The translations under genes and the position numbers were made by a program. From Portulaca oleracea (lineage: Eukaryota > Streptophyta > Magnoliopsida > Caryophyllales > Portulacaceae), in assembly GCA_029582165.1 (NCBI GenBank), contig CM055873.1:42587295-42651294 (forward strand): DNA of 64,000 nt. Reading direction: 5' to 3'. The first letter of the stretch is position 1, and each line of letters opens with the position of its first letter. Below the pieces are notes generated by a model. The model was not told the DNA's origin. It searched no databases and worked only from the letters and a program-made list of their open reading frames with translations. Shown here in pieces: positions 23,601-35,579 of the stretch.

Positions 23601-23613
23601 TGGTCCTTTCCAT
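17653..23613 (-). CDS. SKIP35: SKIP35, ankyrin-like SKP1-interacting protein (617 aa, 3 exons)
   Basis: Exons on the minus strand are 23613-23000, 22664-22232 and 18459-17653. All junctions are GT-AG and the total is 1854 nt, exactly 618 codons with the stop. Exon 1 carries the family's acidic leader, then KLSRQDRIELGKLFQSAVSHHDW and ALRTSFLASCVSACQSRTMS; exon 2 continues RLHERLQECNGDDVLKAEAG. These are hallmarks of plant SKIP35. Ankyrin-like helical pairs are seen near residues 310-345 (GGADNVNQCFLEASRFGSTE) and 357-415 (AAERGCLPVVQWFVGRGC). Arabidopsis SKIP35 was found by its binding to the SCF subunit SKP1/ASK, so a role in SCF ubiquitin ligases is likely but not proven. Intron 2 is 3.77 kb and holds a MITE. 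Exon 3 is far more GC-rich than its surroundings. No breaks are seen. Confidence 0.92.
19902..20087. mobile_element. hAT-type MITE in SKIP35 intron 2
   Basis: 186 bp with inverted ends CTATGTTACTCCGACTC and CTATGTTACTCGGACTCGG. A perfect 8-bp target duplication AGTTTAAC lies at 19894-19901 and 20088-20095. The 8-bp duplication points to the hAT superfamily. Confidence 0.85.
20096..22231. other. Rest of SKIP35 intron 2
   Basis: No internal gene is recognised on either strand. There is a C15 run at 21274-21288 (G-run in the transcript). Confidence 0.5.
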
Positions 23614-24510
23614 CTTCAGCCAAAAGATTTCCTACCCGTCCACCTCAAACCGCCAACAGTTCTCAAAACAAACACAGAATCACCATACGAACACTAGATC
23701 AAAGCATTTGACGATTACAAATTCACCAAAAACTCTTTCCTCAACCTATTTCCTTGTCAAAAGAAGGGCAATCAAAGAAAGCATAATCCAACAATCACCC
23801 TTTACTCCCACTACTGGCTACAGCAAAAAAAAAAAAAAAAAAGCTACAACCAACCGGAATCAACAAAGCCCATAAGCAATTCAGGATAACTCAATCCAAA
23901 AATGCTTGAACCTAACGTAAAATAGATGAAAAGATGCAAATCTTCAATGCCGTCCACATGAAATTACAAGAATACCTCGTCAAGCAGCATCAAACCATAG
24001 AAAAACCAGAACCCATCAAAAGGAGATGAACACAGGGACCAAACAGCATCCAAAACGAAGCAAAGAAACCGATACAATTGGAGGATCTCAACTGAGCAGT
24101 ACAATCATCATCAACAAAGTAAACCCTAGATAATCCCCCAATCAGCTTGCAGCCTCCATTGGAGAATTCAGGAAGATCCGGAAGCAACCTGAAATACCCA
24201 GAAAAAACAATTCAATCAGAAACTAAACGAAACATATAAAAAATCAATCAAAATTGAAGCACCCAAAAAGCAAAAACAACGCTAGATTACAACAAACACA
24301 AACCAATTGAACCAATCCAAAGCAAAATACCAGCAACCCAGTTCAGAAATTCATAGGGGCACAAACTAAAATGCTTCCAAATTAGGGAGCTTTGCAAGAG
24401 AACAAAGAAATGGGTTTTTTGTTGCAAACCTGAAAGAAAAATGCTTGGCAAAGAAGAGGAGAGAGAGAGAGCAAAGAGGAATGAAGAAGGATGGCTGTGG
24501 AAATGAGCGA
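23614..24510 (-). promoter_or_regulatory. SKIP35 5' leader with probable UTR introns
   Basis: On the minus strand a CAG|GTTTGC donor near 24430 and an acceptor ATTTCAG before 24188 suggest one UTR intron. A second may run from a donor GACGAG|GTATTC near 23973 to an acceptor just before the ATG. The leader exon 24187-23974 holds an open frame of about 65 codons (24187-23990) that begins with TTG, not ATG. A GA-rich tract near 24457-24475 is typical of plant core promoters and leaders. Confidence 0.45.
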
Positions 24511-25079
24511 ACCTCTTTTTATTCCCCCCAAAAATAAATAAAAATAAATTCAGACAGAAGGGAATCCTTTATATTTTAATTTAAACTGGTACGTCCCTTT
24601 GCTTCATTATATTTGGTGGCCTGTTTTTTTATTACAGATTTCTTGTTCGAATTTTTTATTATTGATTTTTTGTTTGTTTTTGGCAGATGGACTCTCTCAC
24701 TGATGAATGCAAACGCAGGGGTAAATAAATTTTTCTTTGATTTCACAGAAAAACAATATTTTGTGGGGAAGCAATAAAACCCATTAACTATAGTATTAAT
24801 TACATGACGTAGTTTCGACAAAAGAATATGTGTGGAGTAATTCATAAACAAATTTGAAACATCCAACACTCCAATTCATGAATAATAATGAATACAGGCA
24901 CGACAATATACGTAATCACCACTTTATAAGAAATTGCAATCAACACCTTTTTATAAGAAATTGTTTCCAAGTATTTTACATATTTAACTAAATTATATAA
25001 GATAAAAGAAATATTATTATCTATACTAATTTTAAATGAGTGAAATGGCAAATACATTACACATTCAAAAATTATTTTA
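24511..25079. other. Intergenic DNA, nothing recognised
   Basis: AT-rich promoter-side flank of SKIP35. No gene on the other side is close, so the SKIP35 promoter lies in this stretch. Confidence 0.4.
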
Positions 25080-25500
25080 TGGTGTGTTTGGTTACTCAAC
25101 TTTCTTAGAAAAATTAATCAATTTTCTTTAGTTCACTTAACTTTTCCAAGTTCGGGAGTAAAATAGGGATATGAAAACTTTTAATTGGATCCCACAATTT
25201 TCCCAAGTTTCATGGTGAAAGATTTCCCAAGGGGGTATGGAAAGTTTTTTTCCCATGGTAAAGGGAATGTTTTTTTTTTTAACTTTGTTTCCAAAAATGT
25301 CCCTAAAAACTATTTTATAAATGAACATATGAAGAGTAATTTGGACATTTCAAATGATTTTTCCCACAAACTTTCCCATGTTTTCAAATATAAATCAAAC
25401 ACTGTGAATTATTCTTTCCTAGAGAAAATTTTCCTAGGAAAAACTTTTCCGGAAAAATTTCCCCATGAAACATTTTTCCGGGAAAGAACCAAATGCACCA
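25080..25500. mobile_element. Tourist-like MITE, GTGTTTGG type (421 bp)
   Basis: TGGTGTGTTTGG at the left is mirrored by CCAAATGCACCA at the right. TTA is duplicated at 25077-25079 and 25501-25503. The interior is rich in TTTTCC/GGAAAA. The 127-codon open frame across it is a by-product. Confidence 0.75.
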
Positions 25501-26629
25501 TTAAATTCCTTAAATTTCAAATATATAAGATCAACAATTTTGGACCTCGGACCTCTAAAAAATGTTAGTAATACTATCATCACATTAATTTCAAACTTAT
25601 GATGTGCTGACTATATAGGATTGTGGTGTGTGCGGGAGGGGAGAATTGTGCTTCATCCTTGCGAATTAGGTCATGTTCTTTTAAAATATATGATAATTGG
25701 GGGGAAGACTAGTTAAGAAGATAAGTACATATATACAAGTGTTGTTAGATAAGATACTATTTAGGAAGACAATTGTTATTTATTTATTTATATTTTTTTT
25801 CGCAGCAAGATAGTAAAAGGAAATACAAATTTAAGGAAAGGTTCTTTTCAACATTACCGCAAAGACATTTGTTTCCTTTTGTACTACCTCTTGATTTACC
25901 ATTAAGAATATCCTTAATAATAATAATCGTTATAATTCATCCAAAACTCTTATGAACCTCTGCTAGAATGACAAATGAACAACTAGAAAATTATATTAAT
26001 ACATGATTGAGAAAAGGAGAAAATTGGAATATATAGATGAAAATGATAATAAAGTGAATGAAAGAGTTTATTTTGTTGTGTATTATTTTAAGAACGTTGG
26101 TCCATTTTCTTAAAAGAAAATTGACAAAATATTTATTTAATACATGATTTTTTTTATTTTTTGTATAAGATCTATAAACTCTATACTTAAACTCAACAAA
26201 GTTTTAGTAGTGAAGAACTTTATTTCCAAATAAATTTATTTTATTTGTCTTTGGGAGATTCTATTTGGTGAATATGGGAAAGGCAAAGGGGGGCCTCACA
26301 CTCACATTCACATTCACATAAATATAAGATTCATAACAGTGAGTGAGTGAGCATCACATTCACATTCACCACTTGGTAGCTTAGCTTTGGGTTTGGTACC
26401 CTTTAGGTGGGCTCCACATCCCAACTACAATCATTGCATGTTTCCACTTTTGCCCCTGTCTTTGTCCATATTCTTGTCCATTCTCTCTTGTTCTCTTCCT
26501 CACTCTGTCTCTCTCTTCACCATCAGCCCTCTTTCATTCCATACACTTTGTTCCTTGCTTTTTTTTTTTTGAGAGAAAAAAATTAAGTAATTTTTGATAA
26601 ATTTGAGTAATTTTGTAAAATTTTATTAA
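25501..26629. other. Intergenic DNA, nothing coding
   Basis: Short repeats of CACATTCACATTCA at 26300-26370 and a C/T-rich stretch at 26450-26560 resembling a promoter or 5' UTR fragment with no coding sequence after it. Confidence 0.4.
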
Positions 26630-26835
26630 GGTTCCATTCTTTTGTGCGTTAACGCACCCAAACGCAACATAAAATAAATAAAATGTAACGCAGAATAAAC
26701 ACAAGATATCGCAACTTATCGCAATCTACTATTCTTATATTATAATAAACACAATAACTCCAACGCAGCCCAACCACAATTTACCGATACGCAAACGCAA
26801 CGCGACGCAAATGCAACACACAAAAGAACGGAGCC
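26630..26835. mobile_element. Tourist-like MITE (206 bp), related ends to the CCACAA family
   Basis: GGTTCCATTCTTTTGTGCGTT faces (inverted) GGCTCCGTTCTTTTGTGTGTT. TAA is duplicated at 26627-26629 and 26836-26838. The interior is made of AACGCAAC words. The ends resemble those of the CCACAA family, but the interior differs. Confidence 0.8.
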
Positions 26836-27714
26836 TAAGTCAATGTAAGTTGAGATTTTAAACTTACTCGAATTTATTAAAGTTACGAAACCTTTTGAAA
26901 TTTAGTTAAATTTATTCGAATTTATTTAGTTGTAACATTCTATATTACTAGTTTCAATAGTATAAGGAATAGACTTTCTTTTTAACTAAGTCGTAAGACC
27001 ATTACCAACGGTGATTGAAATTTGACTCACTCATCCATTGAAATAGTATAAATATAAGTTATGATCCACTTTCATTTGAGATGTTATTACGATAATGAGT
27101 AAAATTTGACTCGTCCATCCATTTTTTTCAATTTGTCCTTTTCTTTGGCACATTTTGTCCAAAAAAAGACAACATACAATGTTAATCTTTAACAAAAATA
27201 AAAAATAAAATCTCTCGCCCATTACAAGTATCACCTGGTGTTGGAAAGTATTCACTCACCACATTTTGCCTCGACAACTGTGTCAAGTAAGGGAATCCTT
27301 GTCATTGGTAGTGTGGTCTTAAGCTTCTCTCAAGCATCAAACTTTGATTGAATCAATATAAAAAAATAAAAAAAATCTCATATGTGAAAATTGTAGAATG
27401 ACAAGTCAAGTCATGCAACTCATGTATACAAATTACAATGATTATGAATAACACTCATACCATTTGAATTATCATTGCATATTTTCAAATATTATAATAT
27501 TTAAAAGACATTGTGATGGATCTTATTGGTTAGTAACGAAATTATTATTAACAATAAGAAAATAAAATTAATGCATATGTAATAATTTCTCAATACAATA
27601 TATGGTATAGTAAAAAATAGTAACATAGATTTGTATTAGTTGATTGGAATATATGTAAATATCATATAATCATTTCATATTTATAAAAACACTCTATAAA
27701 GTTCTCAAATCATT
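26836..27714. other. Intergenic DNA, nothing recognised
   Basis: AT-rich, with only short meaningless frames. Confidence 0.4.
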
Positions 27715-28065
27715 CAAAAAATGATTGGGAGGTACCCCAATATTTGGGGAAACTATTTTTCGGTACCCCAACTTTCCAAAACTCATTTTGAGGTACCCTT
27801 ACTTTTTGGATTAGTAATTATTTGGTGCTTTTCTGGCCATCAATTTTATTAAGTGACCGAAATACCCTTCTTCTTCTCCTTCAAGGGTATTTCTTCAAAA
27901 ATGAAAGAATAAGAGTATTTCGTTCACTTAACCAAATTGATGACCGAAAAAGCACCTAATAATTTCTAACCCAAAAATTAAGGGTACCCCAAAGTGAGTT
28001 TTAAAAAATAGGGGTACCTGAAAAACATTTCATCAAAAATTAGGGTACTTCCAAGTAATTTTTTG
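27715..28065. mobile_element. Foldback (Mutator-like) MITE with about 165-bp inverted arms
   Basis: Nearly the whole element is two inverted arms of roughly 75% identity, with shared GGTACCCC and GGTGCTTTT blocks. Flanks CAAATCATT (27706-27714) and TAAATTATT (28066-28074) match at 7 of 9 bases, which fits an aged 9-bp Mutator-type target duplication. Confidence 0.65.
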
Positions 28066-28276
28066 TAAATTATTAGAGTAAATTGTTTGGATAATCAAAA
28101 TTATATGTTTGTTAAACTCTAGTATTAGAGCAAAGTTACTTTCATTCGATAAATATGAAATACTTTTAGAAAAATATTTACAATTAGAAAATGTTAGAAA
28201 AATCATAAATCATTAGTAATAAAGGCATAACATTTATTGTCACAAATAATTGAACAAATATTATTGCAAAAATTGT

Positions 28277-28680
28277 CACTAGTAGAATTTGAGTGATTTA
28301 GCGACTGAAAATTGGCGTCTGTTAAAAGATCAGTCGCTAAATTTGAGAAATCGAATTATAAAAAAAAGATAAATTACAGATTGACGTCTGTTTGTTTATA
28401 ACTGACGCCAATCTGTCAGTAAAATAATTATCCTTTTTTTATATTCAATATATGCTATCGTTGGAATTTTTTTAATTTATTGACAAAGTTGGCGTCTGTT
28501 TGGAATCAAAACAGACTCCAAATACCAGAAAGGCGTTTGTTTTGGTTCCAAATAGACGCCACCTTTGTGGATAAATAAAAAAAAATTCAACGGCAGCATC
28601 ATTAATTACATCGATTGCAGCGCCATTTAATATCACCAAGTGGCGTCTGTTAATCCCAAAAACAGACGCCAACTTGTTTA
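28277..28680 (+). mobile_element. CACTA (En/Spm) element terminus with subterminal repeats
   Basis: CACTAGTAGAATTTGAG at 28277 is a CACTA-type end followed by TTAGCGACTG...CAGTCGCTAA. The next 370 bp carries at least eight GGCGTCTGTT / AACAGACGCC words arranged as facing pairs, as subterminal transposase sites are. No matching TAGTG end and no transposase frame was found downstream, so it is truncated or extends into unrecognised sequence. Confidence 0.65.
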
Positions 28681-31600
28681 AAATTGAAAAAATTTTTGCT
28701 TTGTTTTATTAGTTGTTTTTTGTTTTAGATCTGTTATAATTTGATTAATATTATGAAAAGTGATTAATTTATAAATTAAATATGGTGAAAAAGCGAATGA
28801 TTTGAATATTTGTAGTCTTGTTTCGTTTTTGTTGAGTTTCATTGTAGATCTAGTTTAGTTGAGTGGGTATAATAAGTTGAAAAATTGAGTAGTTTTAGTT
28901 AATTTGTATGAATTGTAATATGTTTTGGATGTTAAATTAGAATTTTAAGTGTTAAAATAGGGTTTGTAACGTAGATTTATTGAATTTAAATATTGTTTGT
29001 ATGTTTTAGTTTGAGTTTAATTAATTGTGTGTATGTTTTAGTTTAGGTTTTAGTTTTAGTTTTAGTTTTAGTTTTAATTTATAATGTTGATAAGTATAAA
29101 TATGTTTAGGTTGAGCATATATAATATTGAATTTTATATGTTTTGTGGTAAATTTAAATATGAATAATTATATTTACTGTGCAAAATAAAAAAAAATAAT
29201 AATAGATGTAAAATATGTTTAAGTTGAGCATTATGATAAATATTAATATGTTATGAATTTTGTATGTTTTGTATGTCTTAAATTTGTGAGAAATTATAAT
29301 GTGTTTCGATTGAGTATAAATATGTTATATTTTAGGATGATTTTTAGGAATTTTAAAAACGATTTGTTAACATGTGTATGTAATATACAGTTAGGAATAC
29401 ATTTAGTTTAATTTTTATGTTTTGAATTTATAATTTAATTTGTTTAGTTAATAAGTTAATATATAAAAAAATTACTATATATAAACTATTATTTAATTTG
29501 TACGTACGTAGTGAATAATTATAAACTATTTATTGTTTAATTTGTAATTAAGTATGTCGACCCCGGTATGATTTTTGAAAATTGTTAATTTGGTTAATTG
29601 TTTGTTTATGGGTATAAATTATGAGCATGCATAGATCGATTAAATGGGTTAGGGTAATGTTTGTGAAAAAATTGTTTAGTGTACGTAAATTAATTATGAA
29701 TAGTTTGTTTAGGGTTAGGGTAATTAGTATGGGTTAGAGTAATGTCACCAAGTACATTTTCCATGAAATTCATTGTAGTTTGACGCTAATCAACAAATTG
29801 AAAAGTTGGGGAATATTATCCTCAACTTTGAAAATGTTGTTTAGCATGCTTCAAAAGCATTTGAAACTACGTCATGGAACAAATATATTGGTTAATTGCG
29901 ATGTTAATATAGAGGATTAAGTTGGTATATAATTCCGAGTAGTTTATATGTACGTAGTTGTCATAAAAGGATGTTGAGTTTGGATGATTTGGTTGTTATT
30001 AGTAAGTGAGTTAGCTTTTAAAGTTGGTAGCGGAAATTTGTTGCTAATCCAACCTAATTGCTAACTTAACTACTTATAACTCCAGATGAAGACATAAATT
30101 ATATAAATAATTATGTCACATCCATTTACTTACTTAAGCACTCAACAACCAGTTGCTACATAATTAATAAATAGGTTATTTGTGATGGTAGTTTAGAGTA
30201 GTAAGTAGGTTAATTTATAGTTCTAGTATCTTAGTTGTAGATGTCATAAAAAGAGGTTGAGTTAGGATCCTGTTAGTGTTGAAGGAGACGGTGTTTGTGA
30301 CCTGATAATCTATGGCTGAAAAAGACTTAATTTCATAAGTCGTATCGACTCTCCTTTATTTGTCTGATTCTCCTTTAGAAGCGGTATGTAGCGGCATGAT
30401 GAAATTGCGCAAGGTCTATAGTGCTCTGGGAGTCGAGCGTGCATTCGATCTGATAACGCGGTGTTTATTGTGCAGCAAGACAATGTGAGTCTGAAAAGAA
30501 GCTTGTAGTAAAGGATCTAATAGAAATCGTGTTGGGTTTTCTTACATGTAAGATTCATAGGTCCATCAAAGCATTGAGTTTTTTGAAGCATTGTGCATGG
30601 GATTCTTATTCCTCGTTGAGCTACACTTACAATACATCGTTACATCTCTAGTCTTATAATATTCACTTACGAATTTATTCATGTTGTGAAAAAGATGGTG
30701 GCATATTTGGATATCAATGGTGTGCATCATCCACCACATCTTCTACTTTTGTACCCACTTAAACCATGTCAGAGGAATATATCCATACTTGAATATAGTT
30801 ATCCATACTTAAAGTTTGATTGATTTTTTACTCTAACCAACTTGATTTGTCCACAACTCCACATCATAGTCCTCTAGTTTTCATCGTCTCATTGACCGAT
30901 ATGACTACTTACTGATTGAGTTCTATACCGCGCATATTTATATGTTAACGTCCAAAATATATCACAAGAAACATACTATACAAATATTAAGCAAAAAAAA
31001 TATTAAATTTTAGTGTTAGTCTTTGAAAGGATTTAGATATAATTAGTGTTAACTTGACAAACATCACTTATAAGTTATAAGCTTGGGCAAATCGATTCCA
31101 ATAGATTCAAAACAAAAGATGCGAATACTACAGGATCGAATGACAAAAAACTTAGATACGTGGATTCTTTTTTGAAAGTATGATGCTTACAAAGTACATA
31201 TATTTTCCTAAACTTCAGGTATTTTTGTATTCGATATATATCAGACATCAATATTTTAGATACTCTTTAGATGCACCGACGTGCAGTAGTGAAGCCACGA
31301 TTCTAAGTTAGGGGTGTCAAGATAAAATTTAATAAAAAGGACAAATTATATTGGAACGAATTTTGAAAATTTACCATATTCAAATAACAAAAAGTTTAAT
31401 GACATGGTTTTGAAAAAAAAATACATACCTTAAAACTTAAGTTATCCTTGACGAGTAGTCATATGATGATAGTAAAGCATAATTTAATAGTTGGTCACAA
31501 CAATATTTTAATTTGTAATCATTAAATCAAACAAATAATCTTAGATTATTTGAATTATGAATATTTGAACAAAATAAACCAATTAAAAAATGCTAATCAT

Positions 31601-31904
31601 TCTATTCATAAATTATGATTTCATCATTAAATTAGTAAATTTACTAATTATTTAATACAACTTTAACCAAAATTAATAAACTTGGGAGGGCGGCGGTCCA
31701 ATTAAAACATTTGGGAAAAGAAATTGGTTGAATCGTAAAAAAAATGATCACGTGAACCCCTAAATCTAACTAACGCACAAAGGTCAAAACGCATGCTATA
31801 TATTCACTTTCAACGATCAAAGTAGTTGAATTGTAAAAACCTAAGCCTTGAACCACTAACCTCAAGGTCAAACATGCAACCAAAGGAAAGTAATTATAGA
31901 CTAA
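28681..31904. other. AT-rich DNA, possible CACTA interior, nothing coding
   Basis: Long T/A-rich stretch with (TTTTAG)n at 29041-29080 and recurring TATGTTTTGAATTT words. 30270-30660 has a more balanced composition and may be an eroded gene or transposase fragment, but no domain could be read. Confidence 0.35.
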
Positions 31905-32190
31905 GGGGGTGTTTGGCTACCCAATTTTTTGGGTAGTTTTTAGCTTTTTGGATAACTTTTAACTTTTTGACCAAGGTTAAAAAGCTACTCGAGGTGTTGC
32001 TAAGTAGCTTTTTACATTAGCTTTTTGGACCCAAAAAGCTAGTTGATGAAGCTTTTTCGAGGTGGTTTTTCACAAAAAGCTACTTTATCAAACACTTTTC
32101 CTGCAATCAGCTAACCCAAACAGCTAAAATCAAACAGTTAATCCAAAAAACTATCAGCTATCAGCTAACAGCTGGTTGTCAAACAGGGCC
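31905..32190. mobile_element. Tourist-like MITE (286 bp)
   Basis: GGGGGTGTTTGGCTACC faces (inverted) GGCCCTGTTTGACAACC, 12 of 17 matches. TAA is duplicated at 31902-31904 and 32191-32193. The interior has AGCTTTTT/AAAAAGCT and CAGCTAACAGCT repeats that can fold on themselves. Confidence 0.8.
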
Positions 32191-33539
32191 TAAACCATCC
32201 AACTAGCTTCAATGCATCTTGAACTTTTTGCCATTATTTACTATCTCTTTATGTTTAACCATCAAAATTGCTCCAAACTACTTTTCTTTTTCCAAAAAAG
32301 TTGGAGGTCAATTGACCCCTTAATCCAAGTTGGCTTCGCCACTGCCGACGTGTATGTTATATATATGAATGCCCCAAATTAATTAGATTTTGTAGACTAT
32401 AGTTGATATATAGGTGTAACATACAAACTAATTAAATAGGTAATTGTTAAGTTAACTATCACCTTATTCGACAATGTCTCTAGTGATCATTAGTCTATAC
32501 CATAGTCCCTTTAACCCTAGCATAGCCTAGTTTACACACACACATATATTTGTAGTATGAGCTTGACAAAAAACTAAGTTGAGATATCCTAAGTTTTATA
32601 TATAGTACTTTTTAGACTTCATGTGTTGAAAACTATTTCTTAAGGTCCTGTCAAATTCATGGGTAAATCTAATTTATCAAATTTACCAATTTTTACCTAA
32701 ATTTACCTAAATTTATCAAAAATCAAAAAATTACAAAAAATTACCAAACTTAAAAAAATAAAAAAATAATAATTTTGATATATTGGCGTAAATTTGCCAA
32801 AAGTTAACAAAATTTACCAAAAGTTACAAAAATTGAACTTTTACCCAACTGTTTTTTACCCGTGGCTCAAGATTTTGAGGAGTCATTCCGACAATGTCCA
32901 GCGAGAAACTCTACCGAAGAATCATAAAGCACGAGTGAATGTTAATTTTACCCCTTCCTTATGTTATCGTCTTCCTTTATCTTCTTCTTTTGATCTCCTT
33001 CTTCCTTCTTTCTTCTTTCATAGACACTATTATTAGAAAATTTTGTCTTGGTTAGAGATAATCTCCCTACCAAAAGAATAAGATAATGACCCACAAGCGT
33101 AAAAGTAGGACCACATAGTTGAATAAGGACACATAGATATGAAATCACTTCATACAAGAATTAGGTTTAAAGGGCAGACATTAGTTCAAAGTAGTACCGA
33201 ACAAGGTTTAATATGAAATTGAGAAGCAAAGACTCGTACTTTCTGTGACATAGGATTCCTTTTGGTTCAACTATTCACTACAAGATTATCCATACGTCAC
33301 ACATATGCAATTTGTATTACTCAACATATCTTATCAGGATAAACTTCATTTACAATCTGTATCACTCATCATATCTCATCATGGTAAACTTCATTCAAGT
33401 AGCAATGCAGCATGGTTTGCTTCACCTAGAACTTTGTCAAAACCATCAAGCCAAGTTAACTAACATTGTACCAAGAAGCAGATCCATGTAGAATCTCAAG
33501 AGCATTTTTTAAAAATAGGTCAACCGATTGATTAATGGC
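32191..33539. other. Intergenic DNA with a TTTACC-rich stretch
   Basis: 32640-32860 is full of AAATTTACC/GGTAAATT words and may be a MITE-like repeat. Nothing coding was seen. A CACTACAAG at 33283 has no transposon context. Confidence 0.35.
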
Positions 33540-33760
33540 AAGGTCATGTTTGTAGAAGTGTCGATGCCCTTGTTGAAAGGTGCAAGAAGATTATGATACT
33601 TGTAGGGAGTAGGGGCAGGAGAGACTCAGGAAGTTCATGAAGAAGGTGATTAGAGAAGATATGATGGAACAAGACTTAATAGATGACAAGACACAAGATA
33701 GGACAATTTGGAGGTCTAGGATTAAGATAGTAGGGTGAGGGTGGCTAGAAGGGTTTTCTG
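33540..33760 (+). pseudogene. LINE reverse-transcriptase C-terminal relic (plus strand)
   Basis: A plus-strand frame reads MKKVIREDMMEQDLIDDKT then DRTIWRSRIKIVG, the typical end of plant LINE RT proteins (KxxIRxDMxxxGL..DRxxWRxxI). The part before it is broken by stops. It is opposite in strand to the neighbouring LINE. Confidence 0.55.
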
Positions 33761-33874
33761 TTGTGCTTAGGCTTGGTTCATTGTGACCTCTACTTGATTT
33801 TGTGGTCCGATTACGTAGATCTCCTTCAACTTCGTGGAACGCCTAGGTACGTATATATCTATCTCTACATGTTG

Positions 33875-34172
33875 CTCGTTCAATCTATAAGCATTTGCTA
33901 ACAATGCTTCATCCCCCTCATGGATTGAGTTTATCACCTTCCTCCACACAACTCCTTCCTCACATCCATACCTCCAACATGTACCATTTAAATAAGAGTC
34001 CTGTATTCTTGATTAGCACATCACTCGTTCAATCTATGAGCATTTGGTAACAATGCTTCATCCCTCTCATGGATTGAGTTTTTCACCTTCCTCCATAAAA
34101 CTCCTTTCTCACACCCGTACCTCTACCACATATCATTTAAATAAGAGCCCTGCATTCTTGATCAACACATCG
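33875..34172. repeat. 149-bp tandem duplication in the LINE tail
   Basis: CTCGTTCAATCTAT at 33875 recurs at 34024, and the following roughly 145 bp match at most positions (CATTTG-TAACAATGCTTCATCC, GGATTGAGTTT-TCACCTTCC, ATCATTTAAATAAGAG). The unit encodes a WRKVINSIHEGDEALL-type segment on the minus strand. Confidence 0.75.
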
Positions 34173-34258
34173 ATCACTCACCCTTAGATCTCCTTGTGCT
34201 TTCGACCTTTGTATTATCTCTCATCTCACTGTAGCATTTATTTTACTTCCTTCTTTCC

Positions 34259-35019
34259 CTACACAAAAGAACCTTCTTGGATGTTTATAATCTCCCTTGC
34301 AACAAACTTCGACATCTTGAAAACTGAAAGATTCGAAAGATTATTCAACACTTCTTTAATCAATACTAATATGATAGCCTTCGACAAACAACCAACTTTC
34401 CAACTCTTCGACTTTGTTTGGATCTTCTGGATGACTGACTTCCATGATTCTTTCCTTCGCATGTTTGCTCCTAATGGAAACCCAAGGTACGTTCTGGGTA
34501 GCTCCATTGCACTACACTTTAAGATTTTAGCCATTCGATGACTCCACTCTTGGTTCCTGCAAAAAATAACCAAAACTGATTCTGAAAAATTGATTTTGAG
34601 TCCTATTATTCTTTCAAACAACTTCAAAACAGCGTTGGTATTAACCAATTGGTGTTCATTTGCTTGAACAAAAATCAAGGTGTCATATGCAAATTGTAGA
34701 TGAGACACCCTAATCTTTTTCTTCCCCATTAGAATGCCTTCAACATATTCCATCTCTATTGCTCTTAGAAGCATGGCGTTTAACATCTCACCCACTAGCA
34801 CGAACAAAACGAAGATAGAGGGTCCCCCTGACTTAAACCTCTCTCCATCTTAAAGGGTTTTGTTAGGCATCCATTGACAATACGTGATATAGATGCTGAT
34901 CTCAAGCAACTTTTCATCCACTTGATCCATTTTTCACCAAAACTCATATTCTCCATAATCAATTCCATTGCTTCCTTATCCACCAAATCATAGTCAATTA
35001 TCGAAAAATGATCCGGCAA
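34259..35019 (-). pseudogene. LINE reverse transcriptase, frameshifted
   Basis: Two overlapping frames together give RT motifs: MSFGEKWIKWMKSCLRSASI and GLSQGDPLS in the first, then VLVGEMLNAML, HLQFAYDTLIF and YLGFPLGA in the second. They are separated by a frameshift at about 34800. The catalytic box is FAYD where LINE RTs have FADD, so one metal-binding Asp is replaced by Tyr. This copy cannot be active. Confidence 0.8.
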
Positions 35020-35579
35020 TTGTCTCTATTTGGATTTGACCTTCATTCCTTGGAATCAAGCTAGTAGCTTAATATCTTCTAGAAACTTTACACCAATATC
35101 TCCTCCTATTACTGGTGCTCTCTTTTTCTATCTTTTTTTGGTATTTCCTCAGTACTCTCTCTTTTGCTTTGTTGATTCACTTCCCCTCGATTCTCATTTC
35201 GTGGAGCAATCTTCATATTTTCACTTTCTTCAATCTGAATTGAATACGTTTCCCCTTCCCCGGATGCTTGATGCTCAACTTCCTTATTATTATTATTATT
35301 ATTTACCGTTCCCATACTTGCCTTGGAAACATCAACACACCTTTCCTCTCCCTCTTCATGATTTTCTTTTGTATTACATTCTAATCTTCCTTTCCCAAGG
35401 TTGTGATTATATTTGCAATTAATGTTTTCACCTCCTCCACTAAAGCCTCCTCATCGTGGGTATTATTGTTGTGTTGCAATAACTCCTGTTGTCTCTCTTG
35501 AAAACCCTTGCCAATTTGACTTATTGACTCCTGATCTTCACTTGCCTTTTCATCTTCCTTGCTAGCTTCTCCTGTCTTA

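Noticed and set aside
26387..26572. 61-codon plus-strand frame
   Set aside because: It is a C/T-rich tract giving S/L/F runs, more like a leader or promoter fragment than a protein.
33283..33300. CACTACAAGATT as a second CACTA end
   Set aside because: Same orientation as the 28277 end, with no subterminal repeats beside it.
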